Notes under the pieces: model-generated | Seen by the model: only the letters and a program-made list of their open reading frames with translations | Databases searched by the model: none | Told to the model about the DNA's origin: nothing | Translations under genes and position numbers: made by a program | NCBI GenBank assembly: GCA_003248845.1 | Contig: QFPD01000085.1 | Coordinates: 1 to 7,712 of the forward strand | Direction: 5' to 3' | DNA length: 7,712 bases | From: Microbacterium sp. | GTDB taxonomy: Bacteria > Actinomycetota > Actinomycetes > Actinomycetales > Microbacteriaceae | Part shown: positions 1 through 5,929 of the stretch, in pieces | Position numbering within the stretch: the first letter of the stretch is position 1 | Layout of the letters: every line of letters begins with the position of its first letter

Positions 1-1
1 G

Positions 2-220
2 AATGTGACGGACTTCGAGGATGTCGTCGCGGTGGCGGAGTCGCCTACTCCCGCGCTGCCGGTAGAGCTCACGGATGCTGACGGCTACGACGTCTCCGTT
101 ACGGATGTGTCCCGAATCGTGGCATTGGATCTCTACGGTACGTATACGAAAACCCTCGAGGGCCTAGGGCTTACGGACAATATCGTGGGTCGCACGGTGT
201 CGTCGACGGAAAACGCTATC
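2..220 (+). pseudogene. Fragment of a heme/iron ABC transporter substrate-binding protein (HmuT-like), fused in frame to the ilvB tail
   Basis: The frame is open from the left edge, so no true start is visible; the GTG at 5 is merely the first possible one. Residues 13-20 (SPTPALPV) look like the low-complexity linker after a lipoprotein signal. They are followed by [21 protein letters not shown] and then [21 protein letters not shown], which matches what I know of actinobacterial heme-binding proteins: a 'TDADG..V.VTD.SRI.ALD..GT...T...LGL.D..VGR' opening of the periplasmic-binding fold. In that family the next residues would be roughly 'ADLPVVT..GH'; here the text becomes [11 protein letters not shown], which is acetolactate synthase. 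Only some 70 residues of a protein normally above 300 remain, so it cannot bind heme by itself. About 72% of its codons end in G/C, against about 95% in ilvN. Family assignment is from memory of the motif; a diverged substrate-binding protein for another siderophore is possible. Confidence 0.68.
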
Positions 221-355
221 GCCGATCGCCCCGTCGTGATCGATTTCGTCGTGTCGGCCGACGCGATGGTGTGGCCGATGGTTCCGCAGGGCGTCAGCAA
301 CAGCTACATCCAGTACGCGCGCGATCACGCGCCGAGCTTCGACGAGGAGGACTGA
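221..355 (+). CDS. ilvB: Acetolactate synthase large subunit, C-terminal tail only
   Basis: This is the last ~44 codons of the catalytic, ThDP- and FAD-dependent subunit of acetohydroxyacid synthase. The enzyme condenses two pyruvates, or pyruvate with 2-oxobutyrate, in the first common step of branched-chain amino acid synthesis. The diagnostic stretch is [20 protein letters not shown] followed by [17 protein letters not shown] and an acidic end DEED, the usual C-terminus of actinobacterial IlvB. The other ~550 residues, including the ThDP-binding GDG...N motif, are absent because the upstream frame is an unrelated protein fragment. ilvN starts 2 bases after the stop, and its Shine-Dalgarno GAGGAGG (344-350) lies inside this tail, the normal translational coupling of ilvBN. 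Codon use (about 91% G/C at third positions) matches the downstream genes, so this part belongs to the local genome. The exact first ilvB base is uncertain within roughly 221-238. Confidence 0.88.
   Translation, partial: ADRPVVIDFVVSADAMVWPMVPQGVSNSYIQYARDHAPSFDEED
344..350 (+). promoter_or_regulatory. Ribosome binding site of ilvN inside the ilvB tail
   Basis: GAGGAGG lies 7 bases before the ATG at 358 and encodes the last acidic residues of IlvB. The strong match and correct spacing fix the ilvN start and imply that translation of the two acetolactate synthase subunits is coupled. Confidence 0.8.
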
Positions 356-357
356 CC

Positions 358-867
358 ATGAGCAAGCACGTTCTGAGCCTCCTCGTCGAGGACAAGCCCG
401 GCCTCCTCACGCGCGTCGCGGGCCTGTTCGCCCGTCGCGGCTTCAACATCGAATCGCTCGCCGTGGGCGTGACCGAGGTGCCGGGGCTGTCCCGCATTAC
501 GGTCGTCGTCGACGTCGAGGGCCTGCCGCTCGAGCAGGTGACGAAGCAGCTGAACAAGCTCGTCAATGTCATCAAGATCGTCGAGCTCGAGCAGACGGCA
601 TCGGTCCAGCGCGAGCACATGCTGATCAAGGTGCGCGCCGACAACCAGACGCGGTCGAACGTCATCGAGGTCGTGAATCTCTTCCGCGCGTCCGTCGTCG
701 ACTATGCCACCGACGCCCTCGTCATCGAGGTGACCGGCGACCGCGGCAAGGTCGACGCGATCCTGCGTGCGTTGGAGCCCTTCGGCATCAAGGAGCTCGC
801 GCAGTCCGGCATGGTCGCCATCGGCCGCGGCGGCAAGTCCATCACCGAGCGGGTCCTCCGCGGCTGA
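358..867 (+). CDS. ilvN: Acetolactate synthase small (regulatory) subunit
   Basis: A cytoplasmic protein of 169 residues, the usual IlvN length. It binds the large subunit, stimulates its activity and confers feedback inhibition, typically by valine. Residues 4-75 form an N-terminal ACT domain: HVLSLLVEDKPGLLTRVAGLFARRGFNIESLAVG is the classic ACT start with the conserved DKPG...GLF.RRGFNI pattern, where the effector site lies in known structures. A C-terminal domain follows, with EHMLIKVRAD near 81-91 and ending in SGMVAIGRGGKSITER. The ATG at 358 is chosen for the GAGGAGG site 7 bases upstream and because the family begins MS.H.LS. It lies 2 bases after the ilvB stop and 33 bases before ilvC, so it is the middle gene of an ilvBNC operon. 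No internal damage is seen. Its normal partner is not intact in this window. Confidence 0.96.
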   Translation: MSKHVLSLLVEDKPGLLTRVAGLFARRGFNIESLAVGVTEVPGLSRITVVVDVEGLPLEQVTKQLNKLVNVIKIVELEQTASVQREHMLIKVRADNQTRSNVIEVVNLFRASVVDYATDALVIEVTGDRGKVDAILRALEPFGIKELAQSGMVAIGRGGKSITERVLRG

Positions 868-1926
<1,059 letters not shown>

Positions 1927-1974
1927 GTCCCGCAGACTCTCGGCACACCCGCCGAGCCAGGCTGTCACAGGCCG

Positions 1975-2015
1975 GGAAGCCCGACCCCCTACCCGGGGTC
2001 GGGCTTCCGCCTTTT
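1975..2015 (+). terminator. Intrinsic terminator of the ilvBNC operon
   Basis: GGAAGCCCGACCCC (1975-1988) and GGGGTCGGGCTTCC (1995-2008) form a perfect 14-bp stem with a 6-base loop (CTACCC), followed by GCCTTTT. The stem is very GC-rich and sits 48 bases after the ilvC stop, just before cutC. It should end ilv transcription and isolate cutC, which has its own candidate -10 box immediately downstream. The U run is short (four), as is common in high-GC actinobacteria. Confidence 0.9.
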
Positions 2016-2017
2016 GC

Positions 2018-2023
2018 TAGCGT
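2018..2023 (+). promoter_or_regulatory. Candidate -10 box of a leaderless cutC transcript
   Basis: TAGCGT fits the actinobacterial TANNNT -10 consensus and is followed by 6 bases (GAGGAC) and then the ATG at 2030. At this distance transcription would begin at or next to the A of the start codon. The GAGG before the ATG is only 2 bases away, too close for a normal Shine-Dalgarno. No convincing -35 is seen; the expected place falls within the terminator's right arm. Confidence 0.55.
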
Positions 2024-2029
2024 GAGGAC

Positions 2030-2773
2030 ATGACCGCCGTAACTGCCGGGACTGCCGCCCTCGAGATCGCCGTCCAGGATCCTGCGGGAGCGCGAACCGC
2101 CATCCATGCGGGCGCCGATCGGCTCGAGCTCTGCCAGGCGCTCGGGGTCGGAGGGCTCACGCCGTCGATCGGACTCGTCGACGCTGTGGTGGCGGCCGTC
2201 GGCGGCGAGAGGGTGAACGTCCTCGTCCGCCCGCGAGGTGGGGGATTCGTCTACGACCGCGAGGAGGTGGCGCTCGTCGCCGACGATATCGCGGCCGCGG
2301 TTCGCGCGGGTGCCGGCGGCGTCGTGATCGGGGCGCTCACTCCGCAGGGGGACGCCGACCTCGAGGCCGTCGCACGGTGGCGGGATGCCGCGGGCGAGGT
2401 GTCGCTCGTCTTCCACCGGGCGATCGACGCGACGTCCGACCCGGTCGCGGTGCTCCGGCAGCTGGCGGGGGCGGGCGTCGACCGGATCCTGACTTCCGGC
2501 GGTGCGGCACGGTCGGTCGACGGAGTGTCGACGCTCGCGCGCCTCGTCGACGCTGCGGGAGACGTCGAGATCATGGCGGGGGGCGGCATCCGGCCGGCTG
2601 ACATCCCGGCGATCCTCGCGTCCGGCGTCCACGCCGTGCACCTGTCCGCACGGGGCCAGGCAGGACTCGATGAGCCCTCGGGGCCCGGCGGCGGAGACGC
2701 CGGCTACGACGTCACGGATCCCGCGGTCGTCGCAGAGGCACGCGCTGCCGTGCACGGCGTGCCTCGCGTCTGA
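2030..2773 (+). CDS. cutC: CutC-family protein (putative copper homeostasis TIM barrel)
   Basis: A 247-residue soluble protein of the CutC family, a TIM barrel of about this size. Family motifs in order are GADRLELCQALGVGGLTPS (residues 28-46), VNVLVRPRGGGFVYD (about 62-76), VFHRAID (about 127-133), DRILTSGGAARSVDG (about 151-165), IMAGGGIRP (about 180-188) and AVHLSAR (about 202-208). The family was named from copper sensitivity in Escherichia coli, but that phenotype was later attributed largely to the small RNA MicL encoded within cutC, so the biochemical role remains open. The ATG at 2030 is chosen because a TANNNT box sits 6 bases upstream and residues 10-15 begin the first barrel strand (LEIAVQ). 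It follows the ilv terminator and is probably a separate unit, with the next gene 19 bases downstream under its own -10 box. No metal-binding cysteine cluster is visible. Confidence 0.92.
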   Translation: MTAVTAGTAALEIAVQDPAGARTAIHAGADRLELCQALGVGGLTPSIGLVDAVVAAVGGERVNVLVRPRGGGFVYDREEVALVADDIAAAVRAGAGGVVIGALTPQGDADLEAVARWRDAAGEVSLVFHRAIDATSDPVAVLRQLAGAGVDRILTSGGAARSVDGVSTLARLVDAAGDVEIMAGGGIRPADIPAILASGVHAVHLSARGQAGLDEPSGPGGGDAGYDVTDPAVVAEARAAVHGVPRV

Positions 2774-2779
2774 GCGCGA

Positions 2780-2785
2780 TACGCT
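2780..2785 (+). promoter_or_regulatory. Candidate -10 box for the membrane-protein pair (leaderless)
   Basis: TACGCT fits TANNNT and stands 7 bases (GAGCCGC) before the GTG at 2793, with no Shine-Dalgarno between. The spacing implies transcription from the start codon itself. It begins 7 bases after the cutC stop, so the pair can be transcribed separately from cutC. No clear -35 was found. Confidence 0.5.
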
Positions 2786-2792
2786 GAGCCGC

Positions 2793-3296
2793 GTGAGCAC
2801 AGGACGCGACGACGACGCCCTCCGCTGGGACGGAGACGATGACCCCACGCTGGTGTCGTCGCAGAGTTCCGCCGTGCCGAAGGAGGAGCCTCTCGCGCTG
2901 CCGGATGGTTTCACGGCCGTCGGCAAGGACAGCGAGAAGGTCGGGCGGATCGAGGCGGACGGTGCGGTCGTCATGCCGGGGGAGCGCGCGCCGCTGTCGA
3001 ACACGGTGCTGCTGACTCTGGGCGTCCTCGCGGGCGTCTATCTGCTCTTCACGATCGGTTGGATCGTCGGTGGCCTGCGACTGCAGGGCACCGCGCAGTT
3101 CCTCGTGAGTCCTGTCGGGTACCAGGCTGCTCTGTGGCTCGCGATCGCCGCGCCCCTCCTGTGGTTCGTCGCGGCTTACGTGCTCTCGCGCACCGCGAGG
3201 ACGTGGGTGCGGCTCGTATGGCTCGTGGCGGGGCTCGTTCTGCTCGTCCCGTGGCCCTTCGTCATGGTGGGCGCGGTCGGGGCGGTGGCGGCATGA
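2793..3296 (+). CDS. Small membrane protein with acidic cytoplasmic N-terminus, function unknown
   Basis: I do not recognise a characterised family. The 167-residue product begins with a charged, probably disordered region of about 68 residues (VSTGRDDDALRWDGDDDPTL, then LPDGFTAVGKDSEKVGRIEADG). Three predicted membrane helices follow at about 70-93, 110-132 and 138-164. The GTG start is preferred because it follows a TANNNT box by 7 bases and removes an Arg/Ser-rich upstream extension that merely shadows cutC in another frame. The stop overlaps the next gene's start by 4 bases (ATGA), indicating coupled translation of the pair. The membrane part resembles that of the next protein (PLLWF...R.AR.W....WLVAGL.L against PLVAF...RRAWWEFALTLLAGLGL), suggesting ancient tandem duplication. 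My recollection is that such proteins are conserved next to serA in Microbacteriaceae, but no function follows from that. Confidence 0.8.
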   Translation: MSTGRDDDALRWDGDDDPTLVSSQSSAVPKEEPLALPDGFTAVGKDSEKVGRIEADGAVVMPGERAPLSNTVLLTLGVLAGVYLLFTIGWIVGGLRLQGTAQFLVSPVGYQAALWLAIAAPLLWFVAAYVLSRTARTWVRLVWLVAGLVLLVPWPFVMVGAVGAVAA

Positions 3297-3655
3297 CGTC
3301 GGCATCCACCACCGCCGGTGCGAAGACGGCGCGTCCGGGCGACCTCCCGATCTGGGTCATCGTCGCGGTCTCGGTGTTCTTCGGCCTCTTCTACGCGTAC
3401 GCGGTGTGGAACGCGATCGCCTTCCTCGTCTCCCAGGCGACCGGGCCGCTGGGGCTCAACGGTGCCGGCTGGGCGATTCTGCTCGCCGCGGTGGTGTTTC
3501 CCCTCGTCGCCTTCGGGGTGGCGTTCGCGATCGGCTGGCGCCGTGCGTGGTGGGAGTTCGCGCTGACGCTTCTCGCGGGGCTCGGGCTCGTCGCGGTGTT
3601 CTGGTTGAACGTCGTGGCGTACAGCGTCACGAACGGTGCGACGCTCCTCGGATGA
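3293..3655 (+). CDS. Small three-helix membrane protein, function unknown
   Basis: A 120-residue protein with a short polar N-terminus (about 17 residues) and three predicted membrane helices at about 19-46, 57-82 and 87-111. A basic-aromatic turn, GWRRAWWEF, lies between helices two and three. The ATG overlaps the TGA of the preceding gene (ATGA at 3293-3296), so the two are almost certainly co-translated, and the similar helix layout and shared motifs suggest they are paralogues that may form a hetero-oligomer. I recall close relatives being labelled 'bacitracin resistance protein' in databases, but nothing here resembles the catalytic motifs of undecaprenyl-diphosphate phosphatase (UppP/BacA), so I would not transfer that name. 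A long hairpin overlaps its stop codon. Function unknown. Confidence 0.82.
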   Translation: MTSASTTAGAKTARPGDLPIWVIVAVSVFFGLFYAYAVWNAIAFLVSQATGPLGLNGAGWAILLAAVVFPLVAFGVAFAIGWRRAWWEFALTLLAGLGLVAVFWLNVVAYSVTNGATLLG

Positions 3656-3681
3656 CCCCGGCTGTCACACGGTCATTCGGG
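3647..3681 (+). terminator. Possible U-less hairpin terminator at the end of the membrane-protein pair
   Basis: CTCGGATGACC (3647-3657) can pair with GGTCATTCGGG (3671-3681) in RNA: 11 pairs including two G-U, with a 13-base loop. The left arm contains the stop codon (3653-3655). No U run follows (CCCACCCGG), so it would be a hairpin-only terminator or a 3'-end stabilising structure. It ends about 15 bases before the serA -10 box. Confidence 0.38.
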
Positions 3682-3696
3682 CCCACCCGGCGCCGG

Positions 3697-3702
3697 TAGG
3701 CT
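3697..3702 (+). promoter_or_regulatory. Candidate -10 box of serA
   Basis: TAGGCT matches TANNNT and would start transcription near 3709, leaving a leader of roughly 32 bases before the GTG at 3741. No good -35 was found about 17 bases upstream. The box is exactly flanked by two perfect 10-bp palindromes, CCGGCGCCGG (3687-3696) and GAAGGCCTTC (3703-3712), which could be protein-binding sites or chance in GC-rich DNA. Confidence 0.55.
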
Positions 3703-3726
3703 GAAGGCCTTCCCCGTCTCGTTCGC

Positions 3727-3731
3727 AAAGG
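3727..3731 (+). promoter_or_regulatory. Ribosome binding site deciding the serA GTG start
   Basis: AAAGG lies 9 bases before GTG at 3741. It supports this GTG over the many downstream GTG/ATG codons, and the resulting N-terminus (MSKPVVLIAEELSP) is the normal beginning of SerA's first beta strand. Confidence 0.6.
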
Positions 3732-3740
3732 TCTGCCGCC

Positions 3741-5345
3741 GTGTCCAAGCCCGTCGTCCTGATTGCCGAAGAACTCTCTCCCGCCACGATCGATGCCCTC
3801 GGCGAGGGCTTCGACGTGCGCAACGTCGACGGCACGGACCGTCCCGCGCTGCTCAGCGCGATCGCCGACGCCGACGCGATCCTCATCCGCTCGGCGACCA
3901 AGGTGGATGCCGAGGCGATCGCCGCGGCATCCCGCCTCAAGGTCGTCGCCCGTGCGGGCGTCGGTCTCGACAACGTCGACATCAAGGCCGCCACGGCTGC
4001 CGGCGTCATGGTGGTCAACGCGCCGACGTCGAACATCATCTCCGCGGCCGAGCTCACCGTCGGTCACATCCTGAGCCTTGCCCGGCACATTCCGGCGGCG
4101 CACGCATCGCTCGCGGCCGGCGCCTGGAAGCGCAGCTCGTTCACCGGAACCGAGCTCTTCGAGAAGACGGTCGGGATCATCGGTCTCGGCCGCATCGGCG
4201 CGCTCATCGCCGCGCGTCTGCAGGGGTTCGGCGTCACGGTCGTCGCGTACGACCCGTACGTCACGCCCGCGCGTGCCCAGCAGCTCGGCGTGACCCTGCT
4301 CCCGCTCGACGAGCTTCTCGCGCAGAGCGACTTCGTCACGATCCACATGCCGAAGACCCCCGAGACGACCGGCATGATCGGCGCCGAGCAGTTCGCGCTC
4401 ATGAAGCCGACGGCATACGTCGTCAACGTCGCCCGCGGCGGTCTCATCGACGAAACAGCGCTCTATACGGCACTGACGACGGGTGAGATCGCGGGCGCGG
4501 GCCTCGATGTCTTCACGTCCGAGCCCCCGAAGGAGGACGGCACGGCCTTCCCCCTGCTCTCACTCCCGAATGTCGTCGTCACGCCGCACCTCGGTGCGTC
4601 GACCGACGAGGCGCAGGAGAAGGCGGGCATCTCGGTCGCGCGCTCGGTGAAGCTCGCGCTCGAGGGCGACCTCGTCCCCGACGCCGTCAACGTCGCCGGT
4701 GGCGTCATCGACCCCTTCGTGCGCCCCGGCATCGCTCTCGTCGAGCAGCTCGGCCAGGTTTTCTCGGGACTTGCCGCGAGCGCGCTGACGAGCCTCGACA
4801 TCGAAGTGCGGGGCGAGCTCGCCGCGTACGACGTCAGCGTCTACCGGCTCGCTGCGCTCAAAGGCATCCTGTCGAAGATCGTGAGCGAGAACGTCTCCTA
4901 CGTCAACGCGCCCCTGTTGGCGGAGCAGCGCGGCATCGAGACCCGGATGATCGTCGAGGCCGACAGCCCGCTGTACCGCAACATCACGATCCTGCGCGGA
5001 ACGCTCTCCGACGGCACGGTGCTGACCGTGGCGGGGACGCTCGCCGGCACGCGCATGGTGCCGAAGATCGTCGGCATCAACGGCTACGAGATCGAGGTGC
5101 CGATCGAGCAGCGCCACATCGTCATGCGCTACGCGGACCGGCCGGGCATCGTGGCGATCTACGGACAGGAGCTGGGGGAGGCGGGCATCAACATCGCGGG
5201 GCTGTTCGTCGCGCACCCGGATGCCTCGGGCCGTGCCCTCTCGGTCCTGACGGTCGATCAGCCCGTGCCCGACGAGATCCTCGAGAACATGCGTGCCGCG
5301 GTCGCGGCGGACCTGTTCCGTCAGATCGAGATCACTGCGGAGTGA
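3741..5345 (+). CDS. serA: D-3-phosphoglycerate dehydrogenase, long form with ASB and ACT domains
   Basis: SerA oxidises 3-phosphoglycerate to 3-phosphohydroxypyruvate with NAD+, the first step of serine synthesis, in the cytoplasm. At 534 residues it is the long type also found in Mycobacterium. The split substrate-binding domain covers about 1-100 and 290-315, with GVGLDNVDIKAA at 73-84. The Rossmann domain (about 101-289) has GLGRIG at 148-153 with Asp171 to bind the NAD+ ribose. The catalytic residues are Arg232 (NVARGGLIDE), Glu261 (TSEPP) and His283 (TPHLGAST). An allosteric substrate-binding domain spans about 320-455, and a C-terminal ACT domain (about 460-534, RPGIVAIYGQELGEAGINIA) is the usual site of serine inhibition. 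The GTG start is supported by AAAGG 9 bases upstream and the -10 box at 3697. It converges on tetR with only 8 bases between the stops. All active-site residues are intact. Confidence 0.97.
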   Translation: MSKPVVLIAEELSPATIDALGEGFDVRNVDGTDRPALLSAIADADAILIRSATKVDAEAIAAASRLKVVARAGVGLDNVDIKAATAAGVMVVNAPTSNIISAAELTVGHILSLARHIPAAHASLAAGAWKRSSFTGTELFEKTVGIIGLGRIGALIAARLQGFGVTVVAYDPYVTPARAQQLGVTLLPLDELLAQSDFVTIHMPKTPETTGMIGAEQFALMKPTAYVVNVARGGLIDETALYTALTTGEIAGAGLDVFTSEPPKEDGTAFPLLSLPNVVVTPHLGASTDEAQEKAGISVARSVKLALEGDLVPDAVNVAGGVIDPFVRPGIALVEQLGQVFSGLAASALTSLDIEVRGELAAYDVSVYRLAALKGILSKIVSENVSYVNAPLLAEQRGIETRMIVEADSPLYRNITILRGTLSDGTVLTVAGTLAGTRMVPKIVGINGYEIEVPIEQRHIVMRYADRPGIVAIYGQELGEAGINIAGLFVAHPDASGRALSVLTVDQPVPDEILENMRAAVAADLFRQIEITAE

Positions 5346-5353
5346 TCGGCTGA

Positions 5354-5896
5354 TCAGCGCACGGAGGCTTCGACGAGCGCGATGAGCGCATCGAGGTCGC
5401 CGGCGCGGGGGACCGGTGCCGCGGCGGCGGGGCCGCCGAGGGCGTTGTTGTAGTACAGCCCGTCGCTCACGAGCAGGACGAGCGCCAGTGCCGTGTCATC
5501 GCGGACGTGGGGCCGCAGAGCGTCGGCCCAGCGGGTGCGCACGTGCCGCAGCGCCTCCGCGGCGGCGTGATGGCCACCTTGCGCCAGACGCGATGTCGCA
5601 ATGAGGACCCGATCGAGCGGGTCGTCGTCCATCACAGACGTGCGCAAGAAGAAGGCGACTGCTCCCTCGGCGGCGGATGCCATTGCGTCGAGATCCGCGC
5701 CGACGAGGGCGTCGAGGCGGTCCAGGAGCGCGCCTTCGAGCGCGTCCTTCGTCGCGTAGTGGTAGAGCAGGCCGCCCTTCGAGACGCCCGCGACACGGGC
5801 GGCGGCATCCATGGTCGCTGCGCGTTCGCCCTCGTCGATCAGAAGGCGTTCGAAGGCATCGAGGACGCTCTCTCGGGCGTGCGGAGGTCGGGCCAT
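5354..5896 (-). CDS. TetR/AcrR-family repressor, probable regulator of the divergent MFS exporter
   Basis: A 180-residue cytoplasmic DNA-binding protein. The N-terminal helix-turn-helix is clear: ESVLDAFERLLIDEGERAATMDAAARVAGVSKGGLLYHYATKDAL, with the turn at AGVSK (about 36-40) and the recognition helix GGLLYHYATK (about 41-50). The rest is a helical ligand-binding and dimerisation domain (about 55-180) with a characteristic SDGLYYNNAL segment near 144-153; ligand unknown. The ATG at 5896 is chosen because a TATAGT box lies 7 bases upstream and the family begins just before the first helix; an upstream in-frame start would read through the promoter and operator. It is divergent from the MFS gene with 32 bp between, and a 28-bp imperfect palindrome there covers its own -10 box, so autorepression plus repression of the exporter is expected, as in the LfrR/LfrA pair of mycobacteria. 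Confidence 0.93.
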   Translation of the reverse strand: MARPPHARESVLDAFERLLIDEGERAATMDAAARVAGVSKGGLLYHYATKDALEGALLDRLDALVGADLDAMASAAEGAVAFFLRTSVMDDDPLDRVLIATSRLAQGGHHAAAEALRHVRTRWADALRPHVRDDTALALVLLVSDGLYYNNALGGPAAAAPVPRAGDLDALIALVEASVR

Positions 5897-5901
5897 GTCT
5901 G

Positions 5902-5929
5902 TTACTATACCGGCTGGACGGTCTAGAAA
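5902..5929. promoter_or_regulatory. Imperfect palindromic TetR operator overlapping both divergent promoters
   Basis: Arms CTATACCG (5905-5912) and CGGTCTAG (5919-5926) match at 7 of 8 positions around a 6-base centre (GCTGGA), and TT/AA at 5902-5903 and 5928-5929 extend the symmetry. Length and shape are typical of TetR-family operators. It includes the tetR -10 box and ends on the first base of the MFS start codon, so repressor binding would block both genes. Assignment to this TetR is inferred from position. Confidence 0.72.
5904..5909 (-). promoter_or_regulatory. -10 box of tetR (leaderless), overlapping a candidate MFS -10 box
   Basis: On the minus strand TATAGT stands 7 bases (AACAGAC) before the tetR ATG at 5896, implying a leaderless transcript. 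On the plus strand the same bases give TACTAT (5903-5908), also TANNNT, which would start the MFS transcript near 5915 with a leader of about 14 bases. The two -10 boxes thus share five base pairs. No clear -35 was seen for either. Confidence 0.6.

Noticed and set aside
5..355. Treating the first open frame as a genuine 116-residue gene starting at the GTG at 5
   Set aside because: There is no ribosome-binding site, the frame is open to the window edge, and both halves match interior or C-terminal parts of much longer proteins.
2502..2792. Extending the first membrane protein upstream to an ATG at 2502
   Set aside because: The added 97 residues are Arg/Ser-rich shadow translation of cutC, while the GTG at 2793 has a TANNNT box 7 bases upstream.
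3293..3655. Naming the second small membrane protein a bacitracin resistance enzyme
   Set aside because: It has only three helices and 120 residues and lacks anything like the catalytic motifs of undecaprenyl-diphosphate phosphatases.
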